This document shows positions 37,677 through 47,830 of a stretch of DNA of 64,000 bases, in pieces; the stretch's first letter is position 1; the number at the start of each line of letters is the position of its first letter. The notes under the pieces were generated by a model that saw only the letters and a list, made by a program, of their open reading frames with translations, searched no databases and was not told where the DNA came from. The stretch comes from Melieria omissa. Lineage: Eukaryota > Arthropoda > Insecta > Diptera > Ulidiidae. The translations under genes were made by a program, and so were the position numbers. The stretch lies in contig OZ020267.1 in the NCBI GenBank assembly GCA_963971225.1, positions 147,446,927 through 147,510,926 on the forward strand, in the 5' to 3' direction.

Positions 37677-38077
37677 TGTAACGATGAGGCACTCTGTGTT
37701 GTGCTATGCATGAATGCTTTTCCAAGCATACTTTTAGGCATGCACTTTGGAGTACGGAAAACTTGCTATAATTCCGATATGGCGAGGATGGTTCGCGAAG
37801 GTGATGTGATGTGCGACAATGGTGGAGCATTGTCCAATGGGAATGTGCTAGAACAGTCGGCGCAATAACCAGATAGGTATAAAAGGCAGCAGTGTGCAGC
37901 GTAAAAGGTCGAGTCTTAGTTGAATAAGCAAAGTAGTAACAAGTGCAGACACAAGCAAAGTGTAAAACTGTAAATAAAGTGATTGTTGGTTTTTGACTGC
38001 ATTTGCGCTGAATAATTGAAGTAGTTTTATTTTCAAGCACAATCCAAAACGAACTCAGAGAAGTCATTTTCGTAACA
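37677..38077 (+). mobile_element. Solo LTR, ATAT family, second of a tandem pair
   Basis: A 401-bp LTR begins TGTAACGATGAGGCACTCTG and ends CGTAACA. ATAT precedes it (37673-37676) and follows it (38078-38081). TATAAAA lies at 37879-37885 and AATAAA at 37973-37978. The central part differs from the first LTR (GATGTGATGTGCGACAATGG is absent there), so the pair are two separate insertions rather than one duplicated LTR. The layout ATAT-LTR-ATAT-LTR-ATAT fits insertion of one into the target duplication of the other. Confidence 0.9.
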
Positions 38078-38081
38078 ATAT

Positions 38082-38824
38082 GTTGAATTTGGACAATATT
38101 AATGCTTTAGTTAACAAAAAGAACGTTGAGATATTAGCAAAAGCTAATCAGTTGAACTTTTCTATACAGCAGAAGTAAGTCCTTTCAGGAACAGCAGAGA
38201 GCTATCGAGAAAAACAGGGTGAAGCTGAATGGGGAATGGACTTGGAATGGTGCAAATTTTAAGCAAACGACATATAGATCATATAGATAGACAGATACGA
38301 AAATAAAATTTTGAGATGTTATACTAAATATTACTTACTGACATATTTAAGTACTGAAAGTTTATTACAAAAAATTGTACGCAAAAAGCGATACGTTTTT
38401 TCTTTTATTTGATATCCATAACTTTATCATTGCAAATCCACAAATATCACAAACAAAAAGCGTTTTAATGTGTGTCCTTAAATTGTAAGGTCCTTTTTAA
38501 ACGATATCGTATCAGAAACTTAAAAACTAAGTACGCCACGTTACTACGAATTTTTTCTAGTTGAACGCCTGTATTATGTTTTGGATGGGTGAAAAGTACT
38601 GTCGCCTAGTGTTATCCACTGGTCGATGACAAACATAGTAATTATCTTTTCAAATTCATTTCATTTGGTTATACGTAGGCTGCGTTTTCGTAAAATCTGA
38701 CATTGCCATTGAAAAGTTTGTCATTTTTTACCATAAAAGTGCTTAGAACATTTTGATGTTCAAGCGCTATTTGTGTTGATTACACAGACTTGAAAAATTC
38801 ACCTCGGTCAAAACTCGTGAATAT
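38082..38824. other. Noncoding spacer between opposed LTRs
   Basis: No retrotransposon internal region is recognised. A short stretch at 38084-38165 reads on the + strand like NLDNINALVNKKNVEILAKA, without further support. Confidence 0.4.
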
Positions 38825-39230
38825 TGTTACGAAAATTACCTTTTTAAGTTCGAATCTGGATTGTGCTTGAAAAATAAAACCACTTTTATTATTCAGCGCA
38901 AACACAGTCAAAAACTAACAATCACTTTATTTACAGATTTACACTTTGCTCGTATCTACACTTGTTACCACTTTGCTTATTCAACTCAGACTCGACCCTC
39001 TACGCTGCACACTGCTGCTTTTATACTGGTTTTCTTATCGCGCCGATGTTTCTTGCACATTCTAGTTGTACTCACTATCTCGATTGTTCTAGCACAGCTC
39101 ATCACCTTTCGCGAGCCATCCTCGCCATAACGGAATTAAAGCAAGTTTGGCGTACTCTAAAGTCCATGCCTAAAAGTATGCTTGGAAAAGCATTCATGCA
39201 TAGCACAACACAGAGTGACTCATTGCTACA
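38825..39230 (-). mobile_element. Solo LTR, ATAT family, minus strand
   Basis: A 406-bp LTR in reverse orientation. On the + strand it starts TGTTACGAAAATTACC and ends GAGTGACTCATTGCTACA. ATAT flanks it at 38821-38824 and 39231-39234. It carries the same internal blocks as the + strand copies (reverse of AAGCATACTTTTAGGCATG and the AATAAA region). No pol sequence adjoins it. Confidence 0.9.
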
Positions 39231-39284
39231 ATATTTTCAAGCAATAATTTTTAACGATTTCCGAAATGAATTATCTTAACAACA

Positions 39285-40240
39285 GTGCTTCCATCGCATT
39301 CATTCGGCATTTAGTGATGAAGCACCAACCCTCAAGACAATTTAATCTGGTTTAACGAATCCAAGCGCAGTCGCCGTTCGCTCTAGGACGAATTTCGTGA
39401 AAGTCGTCCAAAATCGGTCATTGTGCCAGAAACCATCGATGCTGTGCGTGAACTGACATTGAAAGATTGTCTCGTGACATACCGTGTGATAGAGGCATCC
39501 TGGGGCATTAGTTCCAAGGCCGAGCTTTCGATATTGCATGAACATGTAGCTGTCAGAAAGATTTGTTCTCATTGAATCCCGCATAATTTGGCAATTGCTC
39601 AAAAAAAGGCTCGTGTCGATTGGTGCAAAGAAATGATGGAAAAATTCGATCGCGGTACTTCGAAAGACATTTATAAGATCGTGACATGTGACAAATCATG
39701 GATATATGCGTATGAGCCCGAAACAAAACAGCAATCGACCAGTGTGGGTCTTCCAAGACGAGCCAAATCCAACAAAAGTTGTTCGGGCACACAGTACATC
39801 GCAGCAAATGGTCGCCTGTTTCTTAGGCAAAACTGGTCATGTGTGTACTGTGTCATTAGAGCAACGTAGAACTGTCAATTCTGAGTGGTACACAACAATT
39901 TGTTTGACAAAAGTGCTCAATGAAATACGATAAAACAACCGCCGATGCCGAATCCTTCTTCAACAGCACAATGCGCGCTCTCACACTTCGGCTCAAAGAA
40001 CCGTCTATTTGATCGACCAAAGCATCGATTTAATGGGTCATCCGTCACGCAGCTCTGACCTGATCAATGACTTATTTTTATTCCTGCACATCCAAAAAAA
40101 ATTGCATGGTCAACGATTTTCATTGCCAGAAGATGCTGCTGAAGCATTCAAAAACCATGTTTTGGAGGTGTCTCAATCAGAGTGGAAAAAATGCATTTTC
40201 GTCCTTTTTGGAAAAATATAAAATGCAACCCTCGTACACA
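39285..40240 (+). pseudogene. Decayed mariner transposase, second subfamily
   Basis: The + strand, read over three frames, follows a mariner transposase from the N-terminal helix-turn-helix region (FSDEAPTLKTI near 39310) to the C-terminus. Clear stretches are AQKKARVDWCKEMMEKFDRG (from about 39594), DKSWIYAYEPETKQQS, VWVFQDEPNPTKVVRA, TGHVCTVSLEQRRTVNSEWY, and HTSAQRT before a C-terminal block ending EVSQSEWKKC. A frame change lies near 39740 and a stop near 39931. In the DD34D triad, D1 is kept (TCDKSW), D2 is replaced by His (QQHNAR), and the D3 region keeps ND but has lost one residue nearby. It is inactive. It differs from the 55429 element in sequence, so they are separate families. Terminal repeats were not found. 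Confidence 0.88.
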
Positions 40241-40369
40241 TAAAAAAATTTCACTTGCTAAATTTCACTATGACTAGTCGGCCGTATAGGTCAAGCAAGG
40301 AGTCCATAGGCTCCTTCTGTGTTTCCACAATCTAACTGAATAGGCGTTCCCTTTTGTCCCTTTTAAATT

Positions 40370-40835
40370 GTTCCTCATCATTGATTGCTGCTTTAAACTC
40401 TTATCAAACACAAATTTCACACATTCAGTTGAGGCCAAAAAGTGCCCATTGACCCATCAAACTAAGAATTTACCCCCGTTTCTTTATAATTCCCAATCTA
40501 TTACAGTTCTTACACTCATCCCGCATTATTCCTTACTGTTCTCAGCTCTTATCAAGCACACTTTTAACATATTCAGTTGAGGCAAAACAGAGCCCATTGC
40601 CCACAGTGTTCCCACAGTTGAGCGAAGAGTTCGTTTTCTTCATAACTCTTCATAATTTCCACATAATTCCCAATCCATTATAGTGTTTACCAAGAATTCA
40701 TTCCTTTTCCTCATAATTCTTCATCCACTACACTTCTTACACTCTTCTCCCCATGATTGCTTACTGTTCCCAACTTTCGTCAAGCACACATTTTACATAT
40801 TCACACAATTCAGTTCGAGCTCGATTTCAATCGTC
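40370..40835. repeat. Degenerate tandem repeat upstream of the small gene
   Basis: Recurring landmarks are CTCTTATCAARCACA..TTYACACATTC plus AGTTGAGGC (40388, about 40550, about 40780) and AATTCCCAATCYATTAYAGT (about 40490, 40668), followed by CTTACACTCWTC. Spacing is uneven (about 140-240 bp), so the array is old and partly deleted. Confidence 0.6.
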
Positions 40836-41036
40836 ACTCATGCAAACAGTCAAAATACTTTAAGTATAAAAATATATTTTGAATGGTATGAAGCAAACAA
40901 ATCAATGGGAATCGAGTCAAAATCATATACGTTTGTCAAAAAATATCAATCGCCCAGCAATTTGAAAAACTATCACAAGCTCTATCACAACAAAAGCGCC
41001 GTCAACCAAACAAGAGCGCGCAACCATTGGATAGCG

Positions 41037-41347
41037 ATGACCATTGAGCAAAACGCGCCCGAGCCAACGTCGAAACAGGGTCTGAGTTTTGTCCACAAGG
41101 TGAATTGGTGAATTGCAGTTCGTCGAGCCGACGTGCATGTTTGTCTCTGGTCTCTGCGTCACGCTTGTAATGCGCGTTTCATGCACAGTTTGCTTTCTTC
41201 ACGTTCGGCATCCTGTCGGCGGTGACCATCTACGTGCTGATCTGCCTCTCGAACGGACTGACCGTGGAAAAGGAGAACCAGGCGCTGCGTCGCTTCGAGG
41301 AGATCTCCAATCATGTCATCGACAATGCGGACAATGCAAATGCCTAA
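41037..41347 (+). CDS. Putative small single-pass membrane protein, frame 1 (73 aa, one intron)
   Basis: I do not recognise the protein. Exon 1 (41037-41099) begins MTIEQNAPEP. A GT-AG intron (41100-41188, 89 bp; donor AAG|GTGAAT, acceptor ATGCACAG) keeps the frame. Exon 2 (41189-41347) encodes the hydrophobic segment FAFFTFGILSAVTIYVLICL, then the charged helix-prone stretch TVEKENQALRRFEEISNHVI, and stops at TAA (41345-41347). Exon 2 uses GC-ending codons (TTC, ATC, CTG, GTG, AAG, GAG), unlike the surrounding AT-rich DNA, which is the main sign that it is real. The frame stays open upstream to 40683, so an earlier start at 40905 (117 aa) is possible; I chose 41037 because coding-like codon use begins about there. 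The stop overlaps the start of frame 2. Confidence 0.6.
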
Positions 41348-41623
41348 AATCGCCGTGCGGAGCAACAGACGCCTCTCAATTTACAATGACGTGATGGCCT
41401 TTGGCGAAGGGGTGAGCACAAGTGTCGCTTGTGGTTGTATTATTAATGATTTTAGCTTTTAGGGTTTGCTGTAACAGCGGTCTGCGTCTCGGGTATCATA
41501 ATACTCGCACTGATCATAATATACTCGATCGATCCGCTACTCATGGTCATGCACCAATTCTATTCGTATTTATGCGATCACCTGGGCATGAAAGATGAGT
41601 CGGAACGCTATAAGAATTTTTAA
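41340..41623 (+). CDS. Putative small single-pass membrane protein, frame 2 (79 aa, one short intron)
   Basis: I do not recognise the protein. The ATG (41340-41342) lies inside the last codons of frame 1; the eight shared bases are ATGCCTAA. Exon A (41340-41411) encodes MPKIAVRSNRRLSIYNDVMA and FGEG. A 44-bp GT-AG intron (41412-41455) joins it to exon B (41456-41623). That exon encodes a membrane segment (LLGFAVTAVCVSGIIILALI), then SIDPLLMVMHQFYSYLCDHL and a charged end ESERYKNF. Using the next AG (41461-41462, 51-bp intron) gives an immediate stop, so the 44-bp form is needed. It is shorter than most fly introns, which lowers confidence. A poly(A) signal follows 48 bp after the stop. Alternatives are a single ancestral protein broken by a frameshift at 41335-41350, or frame 2 expressed from its own transcript. 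Confidence 0.5.
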
Positions 41624-41670
41624 ATGCTTGCTTGGTTTTGTTTATGTAATTTGGCAGTTATATAGTAAAA

Positions 41671-41676
41671 AATAAA
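41671..41676 (+). promoter_or_regulatory. Poly(A) signal AATAAA for the small gene
   Basis: AATAAA lies 48 bp after the frame 2 stop, within AAAAAATAAATGAG, at a normal distance for a short 3' UTR. It supports a transcript that ends here and covers both frames. Confidence 0.6.
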
Positions 41677-41824
41677 TGAGACACAATGTAACTTAAATAT
41701 TGGCAAATCTTTTCTATATAATTGTTTGTCTCCACTGACTGACCGACTGATTCGTCATCGCTCAGCCCTAACCCGCTGAAGCTACAAGCATACAATTCGA
41801 GCTGCTTAAAAAACTAACCTCCAC

Positions 41825-43245
41825 TAGAACAGAATTTTTTAAAATTCGGGGTCTGAAGGGGCAAAACATGGGTTAAGGTGTTGTATGAAAAAATTCGATT
41901 TCAAATTTGGTGAAAACTCTTCAAATAAAAGATAATTCGACACATATTTTTTATTTTTCCGAAACGCAAAATTTTAAGGAGCCAACAATGGGTTAAGGTG
42001 CGTACACCGGAAGACTATGAAAAAACCATGAACCCATGTATCATACCTATTGAGCTCAAAGTTGGTGAAAACACTTGAAATTAAAAATTATTTCACATGT
42101 GTTTCTCATTTTTGTTAAAATCAAGACTAAAGGGGTGACCAAAGGGTTAAAAAATTGTATAGAGAAATATGTTTTTTACGCCTTTTGACTTCAAACCTGG
42201 TGAAAATAATTTAAATGTGAAATAATGTGAAAAATTTTGAAAAAAAATCTTACAGGACAAGGACGGGTTAAATTTTATATGGAGAAACTATGAAAAACAT
42301 GAATTAATGAGCCCATTGACTTCAAACTTTATGGAAGTACTCTTAGTGAGAAATAATTCGGCACGTGTTTTTTTATTTTTTCAAAAATCGAAACGTAACG
42401 GGGTCAACTATGGGTTAAAACTTTATATGGAGAAACAAGATTTTATGGGTCCTTTGACTCCAAACTTGGGGAAAGTTCTTTATTTACTTAGATATGAATA
42501 GTTTGATACGTATTTTTTTTCTTCGAAAATCAAATTCTTACGGTGTCAAGGACGGGTTAAATGTTTATATGGAGAAATTGTGAAAAACATGAATTATTGA
42601 GCCCATTTACTTCAAACTTGGTGAAAGTACTCCTAGTGAGATATAATGCGACAAACGTTTTTAAATTTTTCTAAAATCAAAATTTAACGGGTCAACCATG
42701 GGTTAAAAGTTTGTATGGAGAAATAAGAATTTTTGGGCTTTTTGACTTCAAACTTAGTGAAAATACTCTTAGTAAGAAATAATTTGACATCTGTTTTTGT
42801 TTTTCTTGAAAATAAAAATTTGAAATGGTAAACTATGGGTTAAAAGTTTGTATGAAGAAACAAGATTTTATGGATCTTTTGACTTCAAACTTGGGAAAAG
42901 CACTTAACATGTGAAATAATTCGATACATGTTTTTCATTTTCAGAAAATAAACTTCTGACGGGTCAACGATGGGTTAAAAGTTTGTATGGAGAAACAAGA
43001 TTTTATGGGCCTTTGACTACAAACTTAGTGAAAGTACTCTTGGTGAGAAATAATTTGACATCTGTTTGTTTTCTTGAAAATAAAAATCTGGAGCGATCAA
43101 CGATGGGTTAAGGGTTTGTATGGGGAAACATGATTTAATGCGATAACTGACTCCAAATGTGGTGAAAGCACTTCAAATACGAAATAATTAGATAAGTATT
43201 ATTTCATAAAATTCTGACGGGATCAACAAAGGGTTAAGAAACTGA
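41825..43245. repeat. Satellite-like tandem array, unit ~120-155 bp, marked by GGGTTAA
   Basis: About eleven units. GGGTTAA recurs near 41871, 41989, 42144, 42264, 42411, 42553, 42699, 42836, 42971, 43104 and 43230. Each unit follows the order GGGTTAAAAGTTTGTATGGA, GAAACAAGATTTTATGGGCC, TTTGACTTCAAACTTGGTGA, AAGTACTCTTAGTGAGAAAT, AATTTGACATCTGTTTTT, ATAAAAATCTGACGGGTCAA. Indels make the period vary. There are no coding frames. The array begins about 200 bp after the small gene ends. Confidence 0.92.
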
Positions 43246-44660
43246 GGCCATTTTTCTGCCATTTTACTACTCTTTGCGGCCGCTTGTTTTTAATGGCTAC
43301 GAATAACTTATGACGACCTCCCATCAAATCAACTGTACAAAAATTCGAGTATACACAGGCAACAACTGCGACCATGGGTAAAAGACAGGGTGTGATTTTT
43401 AGTGTGTATGAACCCCGCATTCAGTTGAACATTTATTCAACTCTGTATTTTTCAAAGTTTATCCCACTCGTCCGAGAAAACATTGGTACACATAATCACT
43501 GAGACAAAATCGCCACAGCAATCTATCAGTTACACAATTAACAAACATGGCAACGGTCTGCTGGTCCAAGCACAATCAAGCCGCAGCATTGGCAACATTC
43601 GCTGCGATTGTGTTTTCAACGCTGCATTTGCACTTGCAACACATACTTGTGGCAATTGTGGCAGCAATAAATTCCTCATTGCCCCACTCAAGTTGCCAAT
43701 GCTGCACACTTTTTTTCTCTGCAACACATCAGCCAGCACTGTGCAGTGTCGTATCGATGGATCACACACACACACACACACAGACGCACATGAATTGCAG
43801 CAATTCCTCAGGCTGCTCTCGTACCTGGGGCCGTGTCTTCGCAGCCAACCAGTCACACAGCAGCAAATAGAGCAGAGCAATATTTAAATTTCGTAATTGC
43901 GGTGCTGATGTGGCCACCGTTGGTGCCGGCATTGAGTTGGCTTGCATGCTTGATGGTTCCGAGCTGATGGCTGCTGGCTGGGGGCGCTGTGCTGCTTGTT
44001 GTGTGATTCTTATTTTAGCTCCATTACAAAACCATACATACAGCTAAGTAACGCTGTATTGCTGCCGAGTGCGCTTGTCTATGTGTTGTGTGTTTGAGTG
44101 TGTGTGTGTGTGTGTATGTGTGTCTGGCATTTATCATCTCAAAGCTCATCACAAAACTCATCTGCATACGTTGCAATAAACGATAATTTCCATTCATCAT
44201 TTTCAAGTGCTCTACAGATTACAACAACAACAACAACAACAACAACAACTATGATAGCAGCAGCAACAAAAGCAAAAACAAACCAAAGCAACATTGATGG
44301 CATCAGCAGTGGTTGCCATGTTGTGCTGCCATAGCAGTGTAGATGCAAACGTTGGATATGATTGAAGCACCAAATGACGTCGCTGCGAAGTGGGTGGGTG
44401 GCATATATATGTATGTGTGTGTGTGAGTTTGCACTTGTGTGTGTTTGTTTGTTGCTTGTCAAGCATAAATATGATATGTTTCGTTCATTATTCTTGTTGT
44501 CGATGCGATTGTTATATCTTCTTGCTGCTGCCTCTGCCGTAGTTGTCCACATGGTTTCTTTTAACCCACAAATGATTGAACAAAGAGCATGTTTTACGAA
44601 AGCTTGTTCAACAATTTTTTCGATTATTCGATTATTTGTAATCTATGTAAAGCCAATAAA
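43246..44660. other. Noncoding DNA with CA, GT and CAA runs
   Basis: No gene is supported. Runs: (CA)n at 43762-43782, (GT)n at about 44099-44115, (CAA)n at 44220-44249, (GT)n near 44413-44424. Overlapping open frames on both strands at 43.48-43.89 kb are mutually exclusive and domain-free. Confidence 0.5.
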
Positions 44661-44663
44661 ACG

Positions 44664-44893
44664 AAATAAAATAAAATAAAATAAAATAAAATAAAATAAA
44701 ATAAAATAAAATAAAATAAAATAAAATAAAATAAAATAAAATAAAATAAAATAAAATAAAATAAAATAAAATAAAATAAAATAAAATAAAATAAAATAAA
44801 ATAAAATAAAATAAAATAAAATAAAATAAAATAAAATAAAATAAAATAAAATAAAATAAAATAAAATAAAATAAAATAAAATAAAATAAAATA
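44664..44893. repeat. (AAAAT)n pentanucleotide array
   Basis: About 45 nearly perfect AAAAT units. The array changes abruptly to a 9-bp unit at about 44894-44905, across ATATATAATAAAT. The minus-strand FYLFYL frames are repeat translation. Confidence 0.97.
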
Positions 44894-44899
44894 TATAAT

Positions 44900-45173
44900 A
44901 AATAAAATAAATAAAATAAATAAAATAAATAAAATAAATAAAATAAATAAAATAAATAAAATAAATAAAATAAATAAAATAAATAAAATAAATAAAATAA
45001 ATAAAATAAATAAAATAAATAAAATAAATAAAATAAATAAAATAAATAAAATAAATAAAATAAATAAAATAAATAAAATAAATAAAATAAATAAAATAAA
45101 TAAAATAAATAAAATAAATAAAATAAATAAAATAAATAAAATAAATAAAATAAATAAAATAAATAAAATAAAT
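44900..45173. repeat. (TAAATAAAA)n 9-bp array
   Basis: About 30 nearly perfect copies of a nonamer, which equals one AAAAT plus one AAAT unit. It joins the pentanucleotide array directly and is followed by mixed A/T repeats to about 45335. Confidence 0.95.
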
Positions 45174-46315
45174 GAGACAAATAAAATTAATTAAACAAAA
45201 ATAATAAAAATAAAATAAAAAAAATTAATTAAAATAAAAAAATTAAAAATTAAATTAAATATAAAATAAAATAAATAAAATAAATAAATATATATAAATA
45301 AATAAATATATATAAATAAATAAATAAATAAAAACCCTCGGAAGTAGATTGTTTAATTACACTGCACAACACAAAAAAAATAACAAGGTTCTGACAACGG
45401 ATTCTGGTAGAGGGGACCAAAAAAAAATATACGTGTATCGGCGTTTTGAAAGTTTACGTCTGAAGTTTTTTTTAGGGGGGGTCAAAGTTGTATGTTGTTT
45501 TAAAGTCGATTCTAATATTTCGGGGGGGGGGGGGGGTTCACCCCTCCCCCTGAATCCGCCACGGGCCCCCATAGAGGAACGGTAAAAAGGCTGATGTATG
45601 CTAGACATTATTTGATAACGGTGTTAAATTGCCAAGAGCTAAACGAAAAATATAACGTAAAAATATAAATACCCAAAATTGTTCTCCTTTTTCTATTTAT
45701 ATATATTATATCTAGAGCTTTCTTTTGTACGGTGACTCATAGTGAAAATTTGCACTCAACATTTTTTCATACACACTAATCCTCAAAAATCAAGTTTTGT
45801 AGGAGATTTTAGTAAGGGAGAGGGCTGGGTTGTGAACAGGGGTTTTGTTTTTTGGCTCTAACTTTTCACAAAATAAAGATATCGAAAAATCGAAGATACC
45901 GTTGGAAAGGTGAATATATAACGCAACTTTGTTATGAAGACAGATTACCGTTTTGATTGAAATTTAACTCTCTACGTCCAATTTTCTAAGAACGTGATTT
46001 TTCGCTTTTTCAAAAAAGTGGCTGGGTTGTGAACCATCTGGAAAATCCCTATTAAAGTCGGAAAATACGAAGAAAACACCCATAATTTTTAAGTACATTG
46101 AGAATTTATTTAATCAGGAAGCCTCAAGAGGTGAAAAAAAGTTATAATGACGCCTCTTAGGCCAAAAAATCGCAATGAATGAAACTGCTCAATTTTTTAA
46201 ATTTTCATCCTAATCTGTGTCGGAATGTTTGCATGTGAAATACGAACGTGTTCTCGTATTGGCTCACTTCAAGTGAACACAACGAAATCGAGTGAAATTA
46301 TATAAAATGACTTTA

Positions 46316-46858
46316 CACCTAAGTCTGTTTTTACACGGTAGATTGGTTCCAGAAGAAGCCGTGTAAAAAAAAACCGTGTAAAAAAAGACATTGATCGTAT
46401 ACAAAAATGGGTGATTTGTTCCTAATCTCTAAAACCTATTAAAATTTCTTTACCAAACACGTCTTATTGCATTGACAGTTCACAAAATATTAACACGTTT
46501 CAATTGCTCTGACCAGTAAATTTTATTGTATGCACATAAAGGGAATTCCCCTAAATTAGTGCTATTCACATTTGCTTTGACCAGTAAAAATTGCTTGTAC
46601 GCGCTAAAAGGGAATTCACTTAAATCTTTAAGCTAGTGTTCGCAAACTATCGATAGCACTATCGATACTATCGATGGTTTCAGACTTTTTTCTTTCATAA
46701 ATACTTTTTTGTGATATGAACATACTTCGCAAAAATTAAATTTGACAAAAAAAATTTAAGTACATAAAATTTCAAATCGTGCTTAAAAATATTCAATTTT
46801 CAAACCGTGTTATATCAAAACCGTGTAAAAAAAGACCGTGTAAAAACAGACTTAGGTG
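46316..46858. mobile_element. TA-flanked MITE, 24-bp perfect inverted repeats
   Basis: The left end CACCTAAGTCTGTTTTTACA plus CGGT is identical to the reverse complement of the right end. TA flanks both sides (46314-46315, 46859-46860). The element is 543 bp with no coding capacity. The subterminal motif CCGTGTAAAAA is repeated near both ends. Inside, a ~70-bp tandem duplication (GACCAGTAAAW..TTGTAYGC..AAGGGAATTC) lies at about 46505-46630. TA duplication fits the Tc1/mariner/pogo superfamily. Confidence 0.8.
46648..46676. promoter_or_regulatory. Triple DRE-like sites (TATCGATA) inside the MITE
   Basis: TATCGATA occurs at 46648-46655 and 46660-46667, with TATCGATG at 46669-46676. TATCGATA is the core DREF site, and CGATA is the BEAF-32 recognition core, in Drosophila. 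The preceding GTGTTCGCAAAC could also be the end of a hAT-type element, so the sites may belong to a terminus rather than to regulation. Confidence 0.5.
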
Positions 46859-47830
46859 TATTTTTATATATCCGTCCTTATTTGACAGTGTTAGAACACA
46901 TGTAGTAACAAAAAACAGGTGGTTCATAACCCAGCCACCTTAGTGGTTCACAGCCCAACCACGATGACATTTTGGAAACTTTAAAATAAACGACACTTCC
47001 AATCATAATTCGACATAAACAAATATTGCATCGTAAAATAGAATCAAAACACTAAATAAACATGTATTACACAGACTTTTTGCAATAAGCTCAGTCACTA
47101 AGATAGCACTTTAAAAAAAAGCCAACAAGTTTTCGCAGTCGATTTTTACACACGATGTCTTTCAAACTCGATTGCTGCCACAAGCAATACGTGTTTGTAC
47201 TTCGGTGTAACCACAAAAGCAGAGTCATATCATAAGACAAAATTGACAGTTGAAAGATTGGCGATATGTCAATTAGGGAAAGAAAAAACGGCAATGGTTC
47301 ACACCCCAGCCTGGTTCACAACCCAGCCCTCTCCCTTACCAATTTTGATTAAGTATGAAATAAACACATTTTCAGTTTTGGCTTAATTTTGGCGTTCAGG
47401 TTAATATCTGAGCTTTGATGTATTCAGAGACCTATAGTAGATTTTATGGCGAATATTTTCGTGGTACATTTTATCCTTAAAAAGTCCTGTTTTACAGAAT
47501 ATTTTTGGCATTTTAGAAAAGAAGGGTCAAGTTGACCCATACAAATAGGAGTTACAGGGTTAAAATGCTCCACAAAAATGTTCCTCGTAGTATTTTACAT
47601 CAAATTGCTGAACACATCACATACCTAAAATGTGAGGTTACATGGTTTTCGTATGCCGAATCACCATAAGAATGAGCAAAAAGGGGAAAACTTTGACCCC
47701 CCCTAAAAAAAAATGCAGACGTAAACTTTCAAAACGCCGATACACGTATATTTTTTTTTGGTCCCCTCTACCAGAATCCGTTGTCAGAACCTTGTTATTT
47801 TAAAAAAAGTTTGATTTTGTTGTGCAGTGT

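Larger units (their letters stand above)
45812..47339. mobile_element. Inner inverted-repeat unit with GGGCTGGGTTGTGAAC ends
   Basis: GTAAGGGAGAGGGCTGGGTT plus GTGAAC at the left is matched in reverse at 47308-47338 (GTTCACAACCCAGCCCTCTC plus CCTTAC). Extra internal copies of the phrase occur at 46019 (GTGGCTGGGTTGTGAACCA) and, reversed, at 46918-46965. It may be a separate element inserted in the outer one or the inner part of one foldback element. Flanks ATTTT on both sides are weak evidence for a target duplication. Confidence 0.55.
45359..47830. mobile_element. Inverted-repeat element, copy 2, ~130-bp terminal repeats
   Basis: The left end (ACACTGCACAACACAAAA, then AACAAGGTTCTGACAACGGA, TTCTGGTAGAGGGGACCAAA, CGTGTATCGGCGTTTTGAAA, GTTTACGTCTG) is repeated in reverse at 47695-47830, ending GTTGTGCAGTGT. 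The right flank is TA; the left flank is TT, so the target duplication is unclear. 47390-47700 matches element 29392-30342. No transposase frame was found. It contains a second inverted-repeat unit and a MITE (annotated below), plus a G15 run at about 45523-45537. Confidence 0.75.

Noticed and set aside
38082..38824. Internal region of an LTR retrotransposon between the LTRs at 37677 and 38825
   Set aside because: The LTRs face opposite ways and each has its own ATAT duplication, so they are separate insertions.
44632..45180. 182-codon minus frame FYLFYL then ILFYF
   Set aside because: Translation of the AAAAT and nonamer arrays.
45539..45580. End of a CAGTGGCGG-type DNA transposon (reverse of CCGCCAC)
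   Set aside because: Only one end is visible and the CAGT start is altered, so no element could be bounded.
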